A DNA stretch of 34,541 nucleotides from Neorhizobium tomejilense (GTDB lineage Bacteria > Pseudomonadota > Alphaproteobacteria > Rhizobiales > Rhizobiaceae), in assembly GCA_002968845.1 (NCBI GenBank), contig PVBG01000039.1, forward strand, positions 1-34,541, given 5' to 3'. Positions 8,404-16,080 of this stretch are shown in pieces. A model generated the notes under the pieces. It was not told the DNA's origin, made no database searches, and worked only from the letters and a program-made list of their open reading frames with translations. Position 1 is the first letter of the stretch, and each line of letters opens with the position of its first letter. A program made the translations under genes and the position numbers.

Positions 8404-9441
8404 TCAGGTTTTCTCGATCGAGAGATCCATTTCGGGAGCTGAGTCTTCTGCTGCCGGCGCGATGCGCGCTTCCGCGATGTGGGCGGCGGCCTTCAGGTCG
8501 CGGGGAAGGCCCGAGAGTTTTTCGATTGCGGCGATCACCACGTCGCTCGCCAGATAATCCGGCTTATGGCCGAGATTGCGGATGGAGACGAGTTCGGACC
8601 CGGCGATATCGCGGGCAAGGCCGCGCGAATGGATCTCCTCAGCGACGATCGCATCGCTGTCGCCGGTGATGATTACCGTCGGCGCAGCGATCTCCGTATA
8701 TCGCGGCGCGACGCGCGTCACGTAGCCGTTGAGGTTGACGACGTCGATGGCGTTGCTTCGAAACACTTTCGGGCGCAGGACCAGATAGGGCGCGCCGTCG
8801 CGAAGATAGGTCTCGGGGCAGGGGTTGGGGTGAAAGACCGAGCGCGTGGCGGCCTTCATCACCATGAGGCCTGCCGGCAGGGCGAGAAGATGGCTGAACA
8901 GCCGGCCGACCACCGGGCGGGCGGTGAGTTTGTAGTACCAGTCGATCCGGCCGGGCCAGGGATGGGTGGCAGGCGCCAAAAACAGCAGGCCGGCGGTCTT
9001 TTCCGGATGATAGAGGCCGAGGCTCGCGGCGATCGCGCCGCCGAAGGAATGGCCTGATATGATCGCCTTCTCGATGCCGCGCTTTTCCATCAGCCTTGCG
9101 ATCGCCGCTGCCTGGCCATCCGGGAAACCGTTTTCGGGCCCGCCGCGCTCGGAATAACCGTGGCCCGGCCGGTCGACGAAGAGCATTTCGGCGCGGCCTT
9201 CGAGCGCCTTACGGAAGGCCGCCTCCTGGTCGCGGAAATTGCCGCTGGCGCCATGGATGAAGACGATCGCCGGCAGATCGGCGCCGGCAGGCTTCGGCAC
9301 ATGCAGCGAATTCATGGAGAAGCCGCCGACATCGGCCAGTTCGCCGGTATTCGGAAACTCGGCCTCGATCGCCTTCGCCTTCCAGGCGGTGAAGCAAAAA
9401 GCGGTGGCAACAATGATGATGGCAAGGGGCAAGATCATCAT
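8404..9441 (-). CDS. Membrane-anchored alpha/beta hydrolase
   Basis: A 345-residue protein. Residues 1-20 are hydrophobic (MMILPLAIIIVATAFCFTAW), either a signal anchor or a signal peptide. The alpha/beta hydrolase fold follows: oxyanion-hole motif HG at 63-64, nucleophile elbow GHSFGG with S132, a likely acid at D261 or D263 in TGDSD, and H292 in NLGHKPDY. Such enzymes cleave esters, epoxides or similar bonds, and the substrate cannot be read from the sequence. Nineteen bases separate it from the upstream TPR gene, so they probably form one unit, with the hypothetical protein downstream. A tail of about 40 residues rich in Ala and Glu follows the fold. Confidence 0.88.
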   Translation of the reverse strand: MMILPLAIIIVATAFCFTAWKAKAIEAEFPNTGELADVGGFSMNSLHVPKPAGADLPAIVFIHGASGNFRDQEAAFRKALEGRAEMLFVDRPGHGYSERGGPENGFPDGQAAAIARLMEKRGIEKAIISGHSFGGAIAASLGLYHPEKTAGLLFLAPATHPWPGRIDWYYKLTARPVVGRLFSHLLALPAGLMVMKAATRSVFHPNPCPETYLRDGAPYLVLRPKVFRSNAIDVVNLNGYVTRVAPRYTEIAAPTVIITGDSDAIVAEEIHSRGLARDIAGSELVSIRNLGHKPDYLASDVVIAAIEKLSGLPRDLKAAAHIAEARIAPAAEDSAPEMDLSIEKT

Positions 9442-9460
9442 CGACGTGCCGCCCGAAGGC

Positions 9461-10069
9461 TCAGGTCCTGTTGCCGGCGAGCTTTTCGGAAAGCTTGGTG
9501 ACGGCTTCCTGGGCGTCGCGGTCGGCCGGGTAGACGGCGAGATAGTCCTGCCATGCCTTCAGCGCCAGTTCGTCCTTGCCCGCCTCCGTCAGGATGCCTG
9601 CCATGCCGGCCAGCGCTCCGAAATGGCGCGGCTCGCGTTTCAGCACTTCGGCGATGTCGGCCATGGATTTTCGCGGGTCACCCATCGTGTAGTGCAGCGT
9701 CGCACGACGGTTCCAGCCTTCGGCGAAGGCGGGATCGAGCACGGTCACCTGATCCAGGAAATCGAGTGCCGCGGCGTTGCGCTTTTCCTTGATGGCGGTC
9801 GCAGACCACTGCATCAGCAGGTTGACGGTGGCGCTGCCCGAATCGTTGAGGTCGGCGATGATCTGGCTGGCGATGCCGCGTGCCTTTTCCGGATTGCGTT
9901 CGCGCTTCAAGGCACCGAACAACGCATCCACGGGCTTGCCGGGTTTCTGGGCTGCGGCGGGAATGATCGGGGCGGCCGCAGGCGGCTTGGGTGTCGCGGT
10001 CTGGGCAAGAGCGGACGAAGCGGCGAGGCTCGCGGCGAGAATCAGGGTACTGAAACGAAAATAGCGCAT
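9461..10069 (-). CDS. Exported TPR-repeat protein
   Basis: A 202-residue protein with a clear signal peptide (MRYFRFSTLILAASLAASSA, likely cut after ALA near residue 22). After a Pro/Ala-rich stretch (about 25-45), the remainder is helical with tetratricopeptide-like pairs: AVDALFGALKRERNPEKARG-like, LDFLDQVTVLDPAFAEGWNR, TLHYTMGDPRKSMADIAEVL and ALKAWQDYLAVYPADRDAQE. The last two fit the TPR spacing well. It is probably periplasmic and mediates protein contacts. It begins the minus-strand unit that continues into the alpha/beta hydrolase. Confidence 0.85.
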   Translation of the reverse strand: MRYFRFSTLILAASLAASSALAQTATPKPPAAAPIIPAAAQKPGKPVDALFGALKRERNPEKARGIASQIIADLNDSGSATVNLLMQWSATAIKEKRNAAALDFLDQVTVLDPAFAEGWNRRATLHYTMGDPRKSMADIAEVLKREPRHFGALAGMAGILTEAGKDELALKAWQDYLAVYPADRDAQEAVTKLSEKLAGNRT

Positions 10070-10162
10070 GCGGATAAGGTAATCCGCCTGCGCCGAAGGT
10101 CAAACCCGATTTGTCGTGTTATCGACAATTTGATCGGCTGCGGCCGAGACCGATTGCCTGTA

Positions 10163-10288
10163 TCAGCCCTGACGAGCCTTGAAGCGCGGGTTCTGCTTGT
10201 TGATGATGTAAACGCGGCCCTTGCGGCGAACCAGACGGTTATCGCGGTGACGAGCCTTCAGCGCCTTAAGCGAGTTCTTGATCTTCAT
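10163..10288 (-). CDS. rpmJ: 50S ribosomal protein L36, zinc-free form
   Basis: A 41-residue basic protein, starting MKIKNSLKALKARHRDNR and ending NPRFKARQG. It matches bacterial L36, a late-assembling large-subunit protein. The classical form carries a zinc ribbon of three Cys and one His; this protein has no cysteine, so it is the C-minus form (ykgO type), which is the usual one in alphaproteobacteria. The gene is shorter than many gene-finding cut-offs. It stands alone between the TPR gene and the purEK terminator. Confidence 0.95.
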   Translation of the reverse strand: MKIKNSLKALKARHRDNRLVRRKGRVYIINKQNPRFKARQG

Positions 10289-10330
10289 TTTCCTGGTCCA
10301 GCAGTCTGTGGGCGTGAAGCCGCATGTCTA

Positions 10331-10372
10331 TCAATCAAAAGCGCGCCGCCAAGATTCTTCGAGGGGCGCGCT
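10331..10372 (-). terminator. Intrinsic terminator after purEK
   Basis: The arms AGCGCGCC (10340-10347) and GGCGCGCT (10365-10372) are perfectly complementary. Read on the minus strand the hairpin is followed by TTTTGATTG. It lies 40 bases downstream of the purK stop, so it should end the purE-purK transcript before rpmJ. Confidence 0.8.
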
Positions 10373-10411
10373 CTCAGTTGGGCGTGCAGATAACCCGAGC
10401 CAATCTGCATG

Positions 10412-11491
10412 TCAACCTTGTGACGACGTTTTCAGGCCCTTCAATTCGGTCACATGGCCCATTTTCCGGCCCGGTCTGGATTCCGTCTTGCCATAGAGAT
10501 GAACCAGAACATCGTCGCGGGAGAGCCAGGCGGGCACGTCCAGAATATCGTCGCCGATGAGGTTGGTCATCACGCAGTCGGAATGGCGGGCGGGGTTGCC
10601 GAGCGGCAGGCCCGCGACAGCGCGGATATGCTGCTCGAACTGCGATACGATGCAGGCCGCCTCCGTCCAGTGGCCGGAATTGTGAACGCGCGGGGCGATT
10701 TCGTTGGCGATCAGTGTGCCATCCGCCATCACGAAGAACTCCATGCCGATGACACCGACATAATCCAGCGCGGTGAGCAGTTTTTCGGCCGATTCGCGGG
10801 CGGTCTTCGCCGTCGCCTCGGAAACCCTGGCGGGCAGGGTGGAGGTGTGGAGAATGCCGTTGCGATGGACGTTTTCGGCCGGATCGTAGCAGGCGACCGT
10901 GCCGTCCTTGGCGCGGGCGGCGATGATCGACACTTCGCGCTCGAAGGGCACGAAGCTTTCCAGAATCAGCGGCACGCCGCCGAGCGCATCGTAGGCGCCG
11001 GCGGGTTTGTCCGCGGCTGAACGGAAGACGTGCTGGCCCTTGCCGTCATAACCCATCCGACGGGTCTTCAGGACGCCTTGGCCGCCGAAATCGGCGAGCG
11101 CCTTTTCGAGGTCGGACTGGTTGTCGACGGCATGGAATCGGGCGGTCTCGATGCCGCAGGAATTCAGGAAGCGCTTTTCGGTCAGCCGGTCCTGCGACAT
11201 ATCGAGCGCCTTGGCCGGCGGGTGGACTGCAACCGAGCGCTGCAGCGCCTCGGCGGCGGTGACCGGCACGTTTTCGAATTCGTAGGTGACGACGTCGCAG
11301 CGGCTGGCGAGTTCGGCAAGCGCTGCCGGATCGTCATAGGCGGCAGTGATCTGGGCGTTGGCGACCTGAGCTGCCGGGCAGTCGGCCTGCGGTTCGAGCA
11401 CGATCGTGCGGAAGTTCAACCGGGCTGCGGCCATGGCCAGCATGCGGCCGAGCTGGCCGCCGCCGATGATGCCGATCGTGTGGACAGTCAT
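10412..11491 (-). CDS. purK: 5-(carboxyamino)imidazole ribonucleotide synthase (ATP-grasp)
   Basis: A 359-residue enzyme of purine synthesis that carboxylates aminoimidazole ribonucleotide using ATP and bicarbonate, passing the product to PurE. The N-terminal GIIGGGQLGRML, the VTYEFENVP segment, the ATP-grasp lysine region GVLKTRRMGYDGKGQ, LILESFVPFEREVSIIAAR and the metal-binding end ANEIAPRVHNSGHWT are all characteristic. The ATG at 11491 overlaps the purE stop by four bases (ATGA); a longer in-frame start exists but lies inside purE. The coupling is the usual purEK order. Confidence 0.96.
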   Translation of the reverse strand: MTVHTIGIIGGGQLGRMLAMAAARLNFRTIVLEPQADCPAAQVANAQITAAYDDPAALAELASRCDVVTYEFENVPVTAAEALQRSVAVHPPAKALDMSQDRLTEKRFLNSCGIETARFHAVDNQSDLEKALADFGGQGVLKTRRMGYDGKGQHVFRSAADKPAGAYDALGGVPLILESFVPFEREVSIIAARAKDGTVACYDPAENVHRNGILHTSTLPARVSEATAKTARESAEKLLTALDYVGVIGMEFFVMADGTLIANEIAPRVHNSGHWTEAACIVSQFEQHIRAVAGLPLGNPARHSDCVMTNLIGDDILDVPAWLSRDDVLVHLYGKTESRPGRKMGHVTELKGLKTSSQG

Positions 11492-11985
11492 GGAGCCTCG
11501 TCGATTGGGTAGTCCGCAACGGCCGCACTCTGGCGGGCGCGCCATTCGTCGAGCCGGTCGGCAATCTCGTCGTCGTTGAGGGCGAGAACGGCAGCCGCCA
11601 GCAGGGCGGCGTTGATGGCGCCGGCCCGGCCGATGGCAAGCGTGCCGACCGGAATGCCGGCCGGCATCTGGACGATCGACAGCAGGCTGTCCTGGCCGGA
11701 CAGCGCCTTCGACTGAACCGGCACGCCGAAAACCGGAAGCGGCGTCATGGCGGCGGTCATGCCGGGCAGGTGGGCCGCACCGCCGGCGCCGGCGATGATG
11801 ACCTGGAAACCTTCGGCACGGGCGCCCTTGGCAAATTGCATCATCCGCTCCGGCGTGCGATGCGCCGATATGATACGGGCCTCGTAACCGATATCGAGCG
11901 CCTCCAGCGTGTCGGCGGCGTTCTTCATGGTCTCCCAGTCGGACTGGCTGCCCATGATGATGGCGACGGCAGGTCTTTCAGACAT
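11488..11985 (-). CDS. purE: N5-carboxyaminoimidazole ribonucleotide mutase, class I
   Basis: A 165-residue class I PurE, moving the carboxyl group of N5-CAIR to C4. Diagnostic motifs are IIMGSQSDW near the N-terminus, the active-site ISAHRTPERM, and IIAGAGGAAHLPGMTAA, with GVPVQSKALSGQDSLLSIVQMPAGIPVGTLAIG completing the core. The start at 11985 (MSERPAVAI) is chosen over an earlier in-frame codon because the protein then begins right at the family N-terminus. It is the first gene of purEK, and the DUF465 gene lies just upstream on the same strand (10 bases away). Confidence 0.96.
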   Translation of the reverse strand: MSERPAVAIIMGSQSDWETMKNAADTLEALDIGYEARIISAHRTPERMMQFAKGARAEGFQVIIAGAGGAAHLPGMTAAMTPLPVFGVPVQSKALSGQDSLLSIVQMPAGIPVGTLAIGRAGAINAALLAAAVLALNDDEIADRLDEWRARQSAAVADYPIDEAP

Positions 11986-11995
11986 GGCGGGACCC

Positions 11996-12199
11996 TTACG
12001 CGATGATGTCCGGAACAATCTGGTCTTCGAGCTGAGTCATCTTGTCTTTCAGCGACAGTTTCTTCTTCTTCATGCGCTGCACGCGAAGAGCGTCGCAGCC
12101 GACCTGGATCATGGCATTGATGGCGGCGTCGTAATCCTCGTGTTCCTGTCGAAGTTTCGCGAGCACCAGCCGGACATCCGCCTGTTCCTGATCTGCCAT
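11996..12199 (-). CDS. DUF465 (YdcH-like) small helical protein
   Basis: A 67-residue, mostly helical, highly charged protein. Its C-terminal half LRVQRMKKKKLSLKDKMTQLEDQI matches the DUF465 signature, a Lys-rich turn followed by LKDKM. The function of the family is not known. It sits ten bases upstream of purE on the same strand and so may be co-transcribed with purEK. A second DUF465 gene starts divergently at 12430; the two share the K-K-L-x-[IL]-K-D-[QK]-M core. Confidence 0.85.
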   Translation of the reverse strand: MADQEQADVRLVLAKLRQEHEDYDAAINAMIQVGCDALRVQRMKKKKLSLKDKMTQLEDQIVPDIIA

Positions 12200-12429
12200 A
12201 TTCCAGTCCCCATTCTCACGCCCGGCATTTCAGCGGTCGCCGGCATTCTCCGCAAGCCTCTACCACCAAACCGCGTTAACGGGAAGTTAGACAAGGTCAC
12301 GAATTTGCCTCCTTGAAACCACGATTTCACCTTCGACAAACCCGGCCGATCGTGTCACACTTCCTTCGTAAACCTGAAGCCTCGGCATTAGGGAATGCCG
12401 TGGTAGGTACCAAGGAAGGAACATGCCAC

Positions 12430-12606
12430 ATGACCGTCCAGGCTCATATCGCATCGCTTGAAAAGAAGCATGGTGCTTTGGAGGAGGAGCTCCAGGCAAT
12501 TCTCGCGTCACCCTCCGCCGACGACCGTGAAATAGCCGATCTCAAGCGGCGCAAGCTGCGCATCAAGGACCAAATGCAGCGCATAAAGGCATCCACGCGT
12601 CATTAG
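12430..12606 (+). CDS. DUF465 (YdcH-like) small helical protein, second copy
   Basis: A 58-residue helical protein, starting MTVQAHIASLEKKHGALEE and containing the family core DLKRRKLRIKDQMQRI. The start at 12430 is preferred over an in-frame ATG at 12313, because the extra 39 residues look non-coding and AAGGAA lies shortly upstream of 12430. It is a divergent paralogue of the 11996-12199 gene. Homologues are widespread in alphaproteobacteria and uncharacterised. Confidence 0.85.
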   Translation: MTVQAHIASLEKKHGALEEELQAILASPSADDREIADLKRRKLRIKDQMQRIKASTRH

Positions 12607-12759
12607 TTCCTCAGTAGGAGAACCCGCCGCTCGCCCATTGTTTCATCAGTTAGAGGCGCATAGTGAAGGCGGCAAAATAATCCAGAAATATCAATGACAA
12701 GGTTCTGGTCGTGGTGCAGGGGACCACAAAATCCAAAAAGATTTAAAAAGCCCCGGTCG

Positions 12760-13020
12760 TCACGACCAGAACTGATCGAGCCACAGGTTCAGCCTGTCGA
12801 AGCCCTTGCTGTTGACGGAATAGATGCGCCGCGTGCCCTCCGCCGTCACATTCACCAGATTGCTGTCCAGAAGCGCCTTCAAGTGCTGCGATACCGCGGG
12901 CCGGCTGATCGGCAGGCCTTGCGCAAGTTCGTTCACGGTTCTCGGGGCGCGCCGCAACTCCTCCAGCAGATACCGCCGGTTAGGATCAGCTATGGCTGCA
13001 AAGGGGTCAACGGTTGTCAT
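12760..13020 (-). CDS. ArsR-family helix-turn-helix regulator
   Basis: An 86-residue winged helix-turn-helix protein. It opens with DPFAAIADPNRRYLLEELRR, the recognition helix lies in ISRPAVSQHLKALLDSNLV, and the wing is EGTRRIYSVN. There are no cysteines, so it is not a classical metal-sensing ArsR; cysteine-free ones of this type are often paired with an AHSA1/SRPBCC gene, which is absent here. A small near-palindrome TTACGGTAA at 13030-13038, ten bases before the start, is a possible self-operator. It follows the TauE-like permease gene on the same strand by 114 bases, and the permease may be a target. Confidence 0.87.
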   Translation of the reverse strand: MTTVDPFAAIADPNRRYLLEELRRAPRTVNELAQGLPISRPAVSQHLKALLDSNLVNVTAEGTRRIYSVNSKGFDRLNLWLDQFWS

Positions 13021-13134
13021 GCGTTGAACTTACGGTAAACGCTTGGTAACGGCAAGATTTATTGTGCATCGCAACAATGTGGCCCGCCTTATTTTGCGTT
13101 GCTTTTTTAGCTGCACCGCGCTCGCTTTGCCGGG

Positions 13135-13905
13135 TCAGAACGGCAGGCCGTCCCACAGCAGTTTCAATCCCGCACAGAATGCCAGACCGTAAGTCATCGG
13201 ATAGAAGGTTTCCGCCTTCAGATGCTTGACGATGGCCGCGCCGATCATGGTCGCGATCAGGGCGACCGGCAGAAGGGTTGCGGAGATGGTGAGGTTTTCC
13301 GAGTCGAGTGCGCCGAGGAAGAAGTAAGGAATGACCTTGACCGCATTGACGATCGCGAAGAAGCGGATGCTGGCGCCGGTATAAGCTTTCGGATCGAGCC
13401 GCATCGGCAGGACGTAGATCTGGAACGGCGGCCCGCCGGCATGGGCGACGAAGCTCGCGTAACCGGACAGGGCGCCCCAGAAGGTGGCGGCTCCCGGGCG
13501 GTGCGGCAGGGGAGCCCTCGGCTGGTTGGATCGGGGGCCGTAGACCTGCCAGAAATAGCGCACGGTAAACAGGATCGTCGCAACCGCGATGACGAGGCGC
13601 AGCGCATCGTCCGAGACATAGGCCGACGTTGCCCACCCGAGCGCGATGCCGATGATGCCGCCGGGCAGGATCACCAGCAGCGTCCTGGGATCGTTGAAGT
13701 TCCGCCACGACCATAATGCGACGATGTCCATGACGATCAGGATCGGCAGGAAGATCGCCGCCGCCTTGACCGGATCGACGGCGAGCGACATCAGCGGCAC
13801 GCCGAGCAGACCGATAGCGCCGCCGATCCCCCCTTTCGAGAGGCCGACAAGCAGGACGGCGGGGATGGCGAAGGTGAAGAACGCGAAGCTAAGCGTATCG
13901 GGCAT
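13135..13905 (-). CDS. TauE/SafE family membrane permease
   Basis: A 256-residue integral membrane protein with about eight hydrophobic segments. The N-terminal FAIPAVLLVGLSKGGIGGAIGLLGVPLMSL and the second-half repeat ALSGYASFVAHAGGPPFQIYVLPMRL are the paired signatures of the TauE/SafE (DUF81) family. These permeases are proposed to move sulfite, sulfoacetate or other organic anions across the inner membrane. No sulfur-metabolism gene lies nearby, so the substrate is open. The neighbour downstream on the same strand is the cysteine-free ArsR regulator. Confidence 0.9.
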   Translation of the reverse strand: MPDTLSFAFFTFAIPAVLLVGLSKGGIGGAIGLLGVPLMSLAVDPVKAAAIFLPILIVMDIVALWSWRNFNDPRTLLVILPGGIIGIALGWATSAYVSDDALRLVIAVATILFTVRYFWQVYGPRSNQPRAPLPHRPGAATFWGALSGYASFVAHAGGPPFQIYVLPMRLDPKAYTGASIRFFAIVNAVKVIPYFFLGALDSENLTISATLLPVALIATMIGAAIVKHLKAETFYPMTYGLAFCAGLKLLWDGLPF

Positions 13906-14023
13906 GAAGACTCGAAGGCGATGAGGGAATGGTTGATCCGGCAGGCGGTCCGGTCTATCGAATTTGCGGACAGAAAACGAGTGCGGATTTTAACAAGTCG
14001 ATATCCGCCGAACGGGAAGAAAC

Positions 14024-14677
14024 ATGACCGGACAGAAAGACCGCTGCCGCCTCGTGCTGATCGTGCCGCAATATGACGATGCCGATCAGCAGGCCAAGGA
14101 TCTCGAAGCCGCGCTTGCAGGCGGCGACGTCGCGTCGGTGATCGTGCCGCAATACGGGCTCGACGACCAGGCGTTCCAGAAGCGTGCGGAAGCGCTGGTC
14201 GAACTGATCCAGGCGGCGGGCGCTGCGGCGCTGATCTGTGGAGACAGTCGGGTGGCCGGCCGCATCAAGGCCGATGGCCTGCATCTCGGCGGTGACCTCA
14301 CCGAGCTGGGGGAGGCGATCGAGAAATTCGTGCCGAAGATGATCGTCGGCACCGGCGGGGCGGGCGACCGGCATCAGGCGCTTGCAGTCGGTGAACATCG
14401 TCCCGACTATATCTTCTTCGGCAAGCTTGACGGCGATATCAAGCCGGAAGCACATCCGAAAAACCTCGCGCTCGGCGAATGGTGGGCATCGATGATCGAG
14501 ATCCCCTGCATCGTCATGGGCGGCACCGATCCGTCATCCGCGCTTGCCGTCGCGGAGACCGGCGCGGAGTTCGTGGCGCTCAGGGAAGCGGTCTTTTCCG
14601 GCCCCCGAGGCCCCGGCGCCGCGGTCGCCGAAGTCAACGTAATTCTGGACGAAAAAGCGCCACGGTTTGAGGCTTGA
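14024..14677 (+). CDS. ThiE/TenI-like TIM-barrel protein, divergent
   Basis: A 217-residue protein with the overall layout of thiamine phosphate synthase. Family resemblance is clear in KADGLHLGGDL (83-92), the strand-loop VPKMIVGTGGAGDRHQALAV, PDYIFFGKLD and IPCIVMGGTDPSSALAVAETGAEFVALREAVF. Several ThiE features are absent: the substrate-binding Q-[LV]-R-x-K motif is replaced by VIVPQYGL (39-46), and the HT-loop serine/threonine of the phosphate site is not obvious. It may therefore be an inactive or repurposed paralogue; no other thi gene or TPP riboswitch is nearby. A GGGAAG ribosome binding site precedes the ATG, and the stop overlaps the Sel1 gene start. Confidence 0.8.
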   Translation: MTGQKDRCRLVLIVPQYDDADQQAKDLEAALAGGDVASVIVPQYGLDDQAFQKRAEALVELIQAAGAAALICGDSRVAGRIKADGLHLGGDLTELGEAIEKFVPKMIVGTGGAGDRHQALAVGEHRPDYIFFGKLDGDIKPEAHPKNLALGEWWASMIEIPCIVMGGTDPSSALAVAETGAEFVALREAVFSGPRGPGAAVAEVNVILDEKAPRFEA

Positions 14678-15822
14678 TGGAGCCCATGCCGTCGAACCGC
14701 CTTTCCCGCGTGATTCTGAAAGGGCTGCTGGCGACACTTATCGCTTCGGCGGCGATGCCTTGTCTTGCGCTGGCGCAGGCGAATTCCAGGGCGGTGACCC
14801 GGCCCGTGGAGCCCGATTTCCAGCCAATGAAAAAAGGGCGGGTCGAGACCCAGCCAGTTCCGGGCTCCGCAAAGGGAACCAAGGAGCCTGAGGGCCAGCC
14901 GAACGGTATCATTCCTTCGGGCGGCGTCGAGCTTTACCAGCGCATGGGCGCGGCACTGCCGCCGGCACCGGCGGAAAAAAACTATACCGGCACCGTGGAC
15001 GAAGCCTACGGGGCATACCAGCGCGGAATGTATGTGACCGCCCTCGACAAGGCGCTGACCCGGGCGGGGACCGGCGATGCGGCGGCGCAGACGCTGGTCG
15101 CCGAAATGATGACCAAGGGCCTCGGCATCAAGCGCGACGCCAAGGCCGCGGCATTCTGGTATCAGAAGGCGGCGGAGGGCGGCGATCCGGCCGCCATGTT
15201 CCAATATGCGCTGCTTTTGATGACCGGGCGCGATGTTCCCCGCGACAAGCCAAAGGCCGACGGTTTCATGCGCAGGGCCGCCGAAGCCGGCAATGCTTCG
15301 GCGCAATTCAACTGGGCGCAGATCCTGATTTCCGAAAATCCGGGCGACAAGGGCCTGCATCTGGCACTGCCCTTCTACGAAAAATCCGCAAGGCAGGGTG
15401 TCGCCGATAGCCAATATGCGGTGGCGCAGGTCTATGTGACGCTGAAGGATATTCCGGCTGAAAAGAAGGCGCGGGCTCGCGAATGGCTGGAGCGCGCCGC
15501 CACGGCCGGTTTCGACACCGCGCAGCTCGACATGGGCCTTTGGCTGGTCAACGGCGTCGCGGGAGACCGCGATTACGAAAAAGGCTTCGAGTGGCTGCGG
15601 ATCGCTGCCCATCGCGGCAATGTGGTTGCCCAAAACAAGCTCGCGCATCTTTATGTCAACGCGCTCGGCACTCGGCCTGATCCGGTCGAAGCGGCAAAGT
15701 GGTACGTGCTGTCGCGCCGCGCGGGCCTTCAGGACCCGGAGCTCGAGGATTTCTATCTCGGGATCAACGAGGATCAGCAGCGCCGGGCGATCGAGGCGGC
15801 GAACAAGTTTAGACGTGGGTGA
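14677..15822 (+). CDS. Exported Sel1-repeat protein
   Basis: A 381-residue protein. The ATG at 14677 overlaps the ThiE-like stop (TGATG); a TTG one codon earlier is also in frame. A signal peptide (about residues 1-35, RVILKGLLATLIASAAMPCLALAQA) is followed by a Pro-rich stretch to about residue 85, then at least six Sel1-like repeats with the typical A-x2-W-Y-x-K-A-A-E-x-G and L-x-x-x-Y-x-x-G patterns, for example KAAAFWYQKAAEGGDPAAMF, ALPFYEKSARQGVADSQYAV and GFEWLRIAAHRGNVVAQNKL. Such exported solenoids bind other envelope proteins; in rhizobia the Sel1 protein ExoR is a known regulator, but this is longer and not clearly ExoR. Confidence 0.85.
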   Translation: MEPMPSNRLSRVILKGLLATLIASAAMPCLALAQANSRAVTRPVEPDFQPMKKGRVETQPVPGSAKGTKEPEGQPNGIIPSGGVELYQRMGAALPPAPAEKNYTGTVDEAYGAYQRGMYVTALDKALTRAGTGDAAAQTLVAEMMTKGLGIKRDAKAAAFWYQKAAEGGDPAAMFQYALLLMTGRDVPRDKPKADGFMRRAAEAGNASAQFNWAQILISENPGDKGLHLALPFYEKSARQGVADSQYAVAQVYVTLKDIPAEKKARAREWLERAATAGFDTAQLDMGLWLVNGVAGDRDYEKGFEWLRIAAHRGNVVAQNKLAHLYVNALGTRPDPVEAAKWYVLSRRAGLQDPELEDFYLGINEDQQRRAIEAANKFRRG

Positions 15823-16080
15823 AGCGCGGTCCGGCGAAGCCGGAGCAATCGATCCAGCGAAGCGCCGGGATACGGTGCGGCAATCTGGTTTCGTCGCTCA
15901 CACATCCGGGACCGCCTAAGACCAGTTTTGCAGACGCGGCCAGGGCTGCAATGCCCGCATTCCCGCAGACGGCTTGAATTTCGCGCTGTTTTATGGTCTT
16001 GAAGCCGCCAATCAAAAAATCGCTCATAAAACGCCGTCCCGTCCAGACGACAAGTCGGGACAACCCCAAGGATTTCCCGC

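Noticed and set aside
13906..14023. TPP riboswitch before the ThiE-like gene
   Set aside because: The conserved CTGAGA and ACCTGAT-type blocks are absent and the gap is only 118 bases.
15809..16069. Minus-strand 86-residue frame (or 72 residues from an inner ATG) between the Sel1 and suhB genes
   Set aside because: No ribosome binding site, overlaps the Sel1 stop, and the composition does not look like a folded protein. It is the only candidate in a 258-base gap, so conservation would be worth testing.
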